Notes under the pieces: model-generated | Seen by the model: only the letters and a program-made list of their open reading frames with translations | Databases searched by the model: none | What the model was told of the DNA's origin: nothing | Assembly (NCBI GenBank): GCA_030018275.1 | Contig: JASEGB010000007.1 | Coordinates: 1-64,000 of the forward strand | DNA: 64,000 nt | From: Actinomycetota bacterium | GTDB taxonomy: Bacteria; Actinomycetota; Aquicultoria; Subteraquimicrobiales; Subteraquimicrobiaceae | Direction: 5' to 3' | Position numbers and translations under genes: made by a program | Shown: one piece after another, positions 60,243 through 64,000 of the stretch | How the letters are laid out: every line of letters starts with the position of its first letter | How positions within the stretch are numbered: the first letter of the stretch is position 1

Positions 60243-61091
60243 TTATTTTAGGTGAATTTCAGGGGTTATTTTTTGCAGGTCTTTTAATGTCTTGAGGTTT
60301 TCGACTACTTCATCGGGAACTCTTACGGAGCCCATGATAAGTCCCCGGGAGGATCCCAAGCCATGACAATCGGAACCTCCCGTGATCACGAGTCCATATT
60401 CTCGAGCCATTTTGCTATATTTCCTAACGTCATCTGGTGTGTGATTGCTGTGATAGACCTCTAAACCCTGTATCCCATATCTGATGAATTCTGGAATCTT
60501 TTCATCTACCTGAGAAAGACCGGGATGAGCTAGGATGGCAATTCCTCCTAGCCTTTTTATGAGTTTAATTACATCTTTCGGTGTATAAACATATTTCTCA
60601 ATGTAGCAGGGGGCTTTGCGCCCAATATATCTTTCGAAAGCCTCTTCGATACTATCGATGCAACCTTGTTTTACCATAACTCTGGCTACGTGAGCTCGAC
60701 CAACTGCACCCTTACCAGCTTCTTGTAAAACATCTTTGAGGGCAATTTCAAGACCCATTTCTTGCAGCCGCTCGACCATTTTCACCGCGCGTTCGTATCT
60801 CGCTTGACGCAACTTGCTGAGATGTTTGAGGAACCATTCCTGTTTGTAATCGATGAAATAGCCCAAAAAATGAATGTCCCGACCCTCTAGGTCGGAACTC
60901 AATTCAACAGCGGGAATTACTTCAATATCGAAATCTCCCGCTCTCCTTAAAGCTGGAACTATTCCATCTATACTATCGTGATCGGTGATCGCAATCGCCG
61001 TGAAGTCAAGCTTCACTGCAAATTTAACTAATTCTTCGGGGGAAAATGCACCATCCGAAGCTGTACTGTGAAGATGTAAATCAACGCCCAT
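60243..61091 (-). CDS. PHP-domain phosphoesterase (RNase AM/YciV type)
   Basis: The 282-residue protein starts with the metal-binding DLHLHSTASDGAFSPEELV, continues with AITDHDSIDG, and has ELSSDLEGRDIHFLGYFID and a final TGGSDCHGLG. The layout matches the 5'-3' exonuclease / 3',5'-nucleoside bisphosphate phosphatase family (YciV/RNase AM). The exact substrate is inferred from family membership. ATG start. Confidence 0.87.
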   Translation of the reverse strand: MGVDLHLHSTASDGAFSPEELVKFAVKLDFTAIAITDHDSIDGIVPALRRAGDFDIEVIPAVELSSDLEGRDIHFLGYFIDYKQEWFLKHLSKLRQARYERAVKMVERLQEMGLEIALKDVLQEAGKGAVGRAHVARVMVKQGCIDSIEEAFERYIGRKAPCYIEKYVYTPKDVIKLIKRLGGIAILAHPGLSQVDEKIPEFIRYGIQGLEVYHSNHTPDDVRKYSKMAREYGLVITGGSDCHGLGSSRGLIMGSVRVPDEVVENLKTLKDLQKITPEIHLK

Positions 61092-61151
61092 TGTTTTTTG
61101 TCGAGAAAATTGTGGGGAAACATCAGGGATAACTTCAGGTTTAGATCGAGT

Positions 61152-61412
61152 TTATCGGGGCTCGACTATAAGTTTAATAGCAGTTCGCTCTTCGCCATTG
61201 ATTTCGATGTCGGTGAAGGCAGGAATACAAATTAGATCAAATCCACTGGGTGCTACAAAGCCTCGAGCTATTGCTATGGCCTTTACCGCTTGATTAAGAG
61301 CCCCTGCGCCAATTACTTGGATCTCCGCTCCTCCTTTCTCTCTGAGCACACCAGCTAAAGCACCTGCAACTGCATTTGGATTTGATTTAGATGAGACTTT
61401 AAGCACCTCCAT
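61152..61412 (-). CDS. spoVS: Stage V sporulation protein S (SpoVS)
   Basis: The 86-residue Alba-like protein has the near-invariant SpoVS sequence, with LKVSSKSNPNAVAGALAGVL, VIGAGALNQAVKAIAIARGF and AFTDIEINGEERTAIKLIVE. ATG 61412 follows GGAGG at good spacing; the upstream ATG adds six residues containing that site. SpoVS occurs in many non-spore-formers, often beside rny as here, and its role outside sporulation is not established. Confidence 0.95.
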   Translation of the reverse strand: MEVLKVSSKSNPNAVAGALAGVLREKGGAEIQVIGAGALNQAVKAIAIARGFVAPSGFDLICIPAFTDIEINGEERTAIKLIVEPR

Positions 61413-61507
61413 TTTTCTTCCTCCTTGCATGGATATTACTGCGTAATCATTTAATTCGGTAAACGATGCCTTTATCCTTCAATTATTTTGGCTATTTTTA
61501 GTTTATT

Positions 61508-62620
61508 TTACCCCTCATCCTCCCCTTCGAGGACAAAAATGATTTTAATCTGGTTCTTTTCCCTCAAAATTTTGGGTTGTTCTTGTATTTTTAAGAAATA
61601 CTTCCGTCCTATTTTTTCGAAACTTTCCATGACAGCTTTAACTAAAAAGTCGAGGTCCTCCTGACCTAGATACTTGGCATATTCTTTGGTCTCGATGGAA
61701 ATTTCCCTTTGAGTAACGGAGCTAAATTCGTGGAACTGTTTAAAGTGGGACATCAGCGGTAACAAGGGTTTTATCTCAGCGTTAATGATCCTATGAGCAT
61801 TCCGTTCGGAGATTTCAAATCCGTAATATTTTCTTGCGATTTCCAAAAGGGATGATATGTCAATGGCACAACCGGTGTATTGCCAAAGCTTTAAGGAGGA
61901 ATGCTCAAGGGAGTTTATGACATCGTGGTTTGGGGTATTGAAAATGCTTATCTCCGGTGGTGTATATAAATGATACATTGTGGATAAAATTTCTGAAGGT
62001 GAACCAAGATATATCTCGAGGTGAGGGTATTCTAAATTGAATTCAATTAGATGCCTAAGTACGTTATTAGGACCTGCGACGATGCGTGGTTTACCTTGGC
62101 GGAAGTGAATTTTGGGGAAGGTTGATTGATCTCGGCGTTCTGGAAGCTTTCTGGTATCGACTTCGATCTTAAAAACGCTGCCCTTTTCCGAAAAAGATGA
62201 AACGACCCGAGCCTGCTCGACCGATAATTTAACGGAGTACAAGGCCATTCCTCGACCATGTACTCCATACTTATCTAAAACGATGTTTTCAAGCTTTGAG
62301 GTTACCCGAGGCTGAAAGATTTCATCATGAAGATGCGTGGGGATGCCACATCCATCATCAATGGTAGTGATTTTTCTTAAGTAACCCTCTTCCTTGTGGA
62401 AGGAAATGAATATCTTGGAGCAACCAGCATCCCGTGAATTCCTCAATAGTTCCACAATAACATCTTCAGCATAGCGGATATCATGCTTGGCCTGTCGTCG
62501 CTGAGCTTCACTTAAGTTTAGACGAACGAAGCCATTGCCCAAATCCTCTTCTACTTTGAGGTAGTGATCACCGATTAGATCTCCGACGAAATTTAAGAAA
62601 TTATCCGAATTCTCGGGCAT
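61508..62620 (-). CDS. GHKL-family ATPase, HSP90/MutL-like N-terminal domain
   Basis: The protein has 370 residues from ATG 62620 (GAGG seven bases upstream); ATG 62635 is possible. The ATP-binding Bergerat fold shows its N-box in VIVELLRNSRDAG, G1 in TIDDGCGIP and G2 in YGVHGRGMALYSV. The C-terminal 200 residues resemble part of a topoisomerase VI B/MutL transducer region only loosely. It lies between rny and spoVS. The function is unknown; I do not see a partner endonuclease or topoisomerase A subunit. Confidence 0.75.
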   Translation of the reverse strand: MPENSDNFLNFVGDLIGDHYLKVEEDLGNGFVRLNLSEAQRRQAKHDIRYAEDVIVELLRNSRDAGCSKIFISFHKEEGYLRKITTIDDGCGIPTHLHDEIFQPRVTSKLENIVLDKYGVHGRGMALYSVKLSVEQARVVSSFSEKGSVFKIEVDTRKLPERRDQSTFPKIHFRQGKPRIVAGPNNVLRHLIEFNLEYPHLEIYLGSPSEILSTMYHLYTPPEISIFNTPNHDVINSLEHSSLKLWQYTGCAIDISSLLEIARKYYGFEISERNAHRIINAEIKPLLPLMSHFKQFHEFSSVTQREISIETKEYAKYLGQEDLDFLVKAVMESFEKIGRKYFLKIQEQPKILREKNQIKIIFVLEGEDEG

Positions 62621-62658
62621 CTTATGGCCTCGCATTTAGTGGTCAAAATTAAAGGGTT

Positions 62659-64000
62659 TTATTTGGCATATTCCACGACGCGGTGCTCCCTTATCACCGT
62701 AACCTTTATTTGGCCAGGATACTCCAACTCCTCTTCGATTTTCTTGGCAATATCCCTTGCCAGAAGAGCTGATTTTGCATCGTCGATTTCTTCGGGTTTG
62801 ACCATTATCCTGATTTCACGCCCAGCTTGCATGGCATAGGCCTTTTCTACGCCCCCGTAGCCCTCGGCGATGGCCTCGAGCTTTTCCAAACGTTTGATGT
62901 AGCTCTCTAGCGTTTCCCTTCGAGCTCCTGGGCGAGAAGCCGAGATAGCATCGGCGGATTGGACTAATACGGCTTCGATGGTTCGAGGTTCTACCTCCCC
63001 ATGGTGAGCTTCGATGGCGTGACAAATCTCGGGTGATTCACGAAAGCGTTTTGCCAGCTCTGTTCCTATGATTGCATGTGGCCCTTCCACCTCGTGATCT
63101 ATGGCTTTTCCAATATCATGCAAAAGACCAGCTCGCTTAGCTAGTTTGACATCGACATTCAATTCCGCAGCCATTATCCCTGCTAAATGTGCTACCTCCC
63201 TTGAATGTTTGAGGACATTCTGCCCGTAGCTTGATCGGAATTTCAACCGCCCGAGTACCCTGATAAGCTCTGTGTGCAGCCCATGTACTCCAATTTCAAG
63301 AGCTGCTTGTTCTCCTTCCTCACGGATTTCGGTTTCCACTTCTTCGTGGGCTTTTTCGTACATTTCTTCGATTCGGGCTGGATGGATTCTCCCATCGGCG
63401 ATGAGTTTCTCTAAGGTCAGGCGACCAATCTCACGTCTGACGGGATCGAAACTCGAAAGGATGACCGCCTCTGGCGTATCATCGATGATTAAATTGATTC
63501 CCGTGAGGGTCTCAAAAGCTCGAATGTTTCTCCCCTCTCGTCCGATGATTCTTCCCTTCATCTCATCGCTGGGCAAGGGGACCACGGAGACCGTGGTCTC
63601 AGCCACGTGGTCAGCGGCGCACCTTTGAATGGCCAAGGATATGATGTTTCGGGCTCTCTTCTCCGCCTCTTCTCGAGCTTTGGATTCGATATCGTGAATT
63701 ATTTTTGCCGCATCGTGCCTGGCTTCTTCTCTTATCCTCTTCAAGAGTAATTCCTTTGCCTCATCGGCTGACATACCAGCTAACCGCTCAAGCATGTGTT
63801 TTTGTTCAGCATAGATGCTCTTTAATTCGCTCTCCAATTTTGCAAGCTCATTCTCCCTTGCAACGAGAGCCTTCTCCCTTTTGTCCAGAGCTATGGCTCT
63901 GTTGTCCAGTATTTCCTCCTTTTGAGCTAATCTTTTCTCCAGCCGCTGAAACTCAGCCCGTTGTTCTCTATTTTCCCTCTCGACTTCGGTCCGCATTGCA
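62659..64000 (-). CDS. rny: Ribonuclease Y (partial, N-terminus beyond window)
   Basis: At least 445 residues are present. A charged coiled coil (to about residue 130) is followed by a KH domain ([20 protein letters not shown]) and an HD domain ([12 protein letters not shown], then [17 protein letters not shown]). The usual N-terminal membrane helix and about 60 residues are missing, so the gene continues past 64000 even though an in-frame ATG occurs at 63996. The enzyme starts mRNA decay at the membrane. Confidence 0.95.
   Translation of the reverse strand, partial: AMRTEVERENREQRAEFQRLEKRLAQKEEILDNRAIALDKREKALVARENELAKLESELKSIYAEQKHMLERLAGMSADEAKELLLKRIREEARHDAAKIIHDIESKAREEAEKRARNIISLAIQRCAADHVAETTVSVVPLPSDEMKGRIIGREGRNIRAFETLTGINLIIDDTPEAVILSSFDPVRREIGRLTLEKLIADGRIHPARIEEMYEKAHEEVETEIREEGEQAALEIGVHGLHTELIRVLGRLKFRSSYGQNVLKHSREVAHLAGIMAAELNVDVKLAKRAGLLHDIGKAIDHEVEGPHAIIGTELAKRFRESPEICHAIEAHHGEVEPRTIEAVLVQSADAISASRPGARRETLESYIKRLEKLEAIAEGYGGVEKAYAMQAGREIRIMVKPEEIDDAKSALLARDIAKKIEEELEYPGQIKVTVIREHRVVEYAK

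Noticed and set aside
63996-64000. Treating ATG 63996 as the true start of rny
   Set aside because: RNase Y requires an N-terminal membrane helix not present downstream of this codon, so the gene must continue beyond the window.
1-64000. CRISPR arrays, insertion sequences, prophage or rRNA genes
   Set aside because: No regularly spaced direct repeats, transposases, phage structural genes or rRNA segments were found.

Overview
The window looks like a chromosomal segment of an uncultured, anaerobic, deep-branching member of the Actinomycetota. The evidence is synteny and gene content. An actinobacterial block runs pgsA, nucleotidyltransferase/phosphomannomutase, DUF881, small basic protein, DUF881, then (after other genes) an RsiG-like anti-sigma factor, an FHA (GarA-like) protein and a two-domain MerR (FtsR-like) regulator. 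Anaerobic and non-respiratory markers are class III ribonucleotide reductase (nrdD/nrdG), extensive corrinoid salvage and the Memo/AMMECR1 system. DapL, SpoVS, RNase Y and HflX fit Actinomycetota/Bacillota-type lineages. Lineage placement is inference; no 16S gene is present.

Layout. 0.1-10.8 kb (+): corrinoid uptake and nucleotide-loop assembly (radical SAM protein, BtuC, BtuD fusion, CobU, CobO, CbiB, CobD, CobT, CobS, CobC). It is interrupted by a GTCAT...ATGAC repeat and two PP-loop genes (asparagine-synthase-like and Dph6-like). 10.9-15.6 kb (+): aromatic amino-acid genes hisC, aroF, tyrA, aroA. 15.7-21.3 kb (+): cmk, plsC, ispH, der, a PlsY-GpsA fusion, a 29-residue membrane peptide and tRNA-Pro(GGG) with promoter and terminator. 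21.3-31.4 kb (+): aminotransferase, pgsA, a nucleotidyltransferase with a dead mutase domain, a live phosphomannomutase, DUF881/Sbp/DUF881, VanW, YjbQ. 31.6-33.6 kb (+): pncA-pncB and DUF3006. 33.7-40.7 kb: a broken tandem HD-GYP gene, a DNA-methylase-like remnant, DacF, RsiG-like, FHA, MerR, Mut7-C, CcsA-like, a leaderless unknown, hpt. 41-45.4 kb: divergent coiled-coil RlpA and NlpC/P60 cell-wall hydrolases plus small unknowns, with two intergenic elements that look like related minus-strand non-coding RNAs. 45.5-51.9 kb (-): adenine deaminase, dut, nrdG, redoxin, and intein-split nrdD under two NrdR-like boxes. 52.2-52.9 kb: lexA under two SOS boxes. 52.9-64 kb (-): hflX, dapL, dapF, miaA, Memo/AMMECR1 fusion, miaB, PHP phosphatase, spoVS, GHKL ATPase, and rny running off the right edge.

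Main points of interest. (1) Three well-conserved genes (pncB, hflX, dapF) can only reach full family length by starting at AUA, AUC and CUG, each behind a strong Shine-Dalgarno. (2) There are two candidate minus-strand ncRNAs sharing a CCCAAGAAGU-type 5' arm, long-range closing helices and promoters aimed at their first base; one has an SOS box upstream. (3) The NrdD intein begins with Thr rather than Cys/Ser. (4) PlsY and GpsA are fused. (5) There is a single-motif RsiG-like c-di-GMP-responsive anti-sigma factor close to a decayed c-di-GMP phosphodiesterase-type gene. (6) A Dph6/AsnB PP-loop pair sits inside the B12 cluster.
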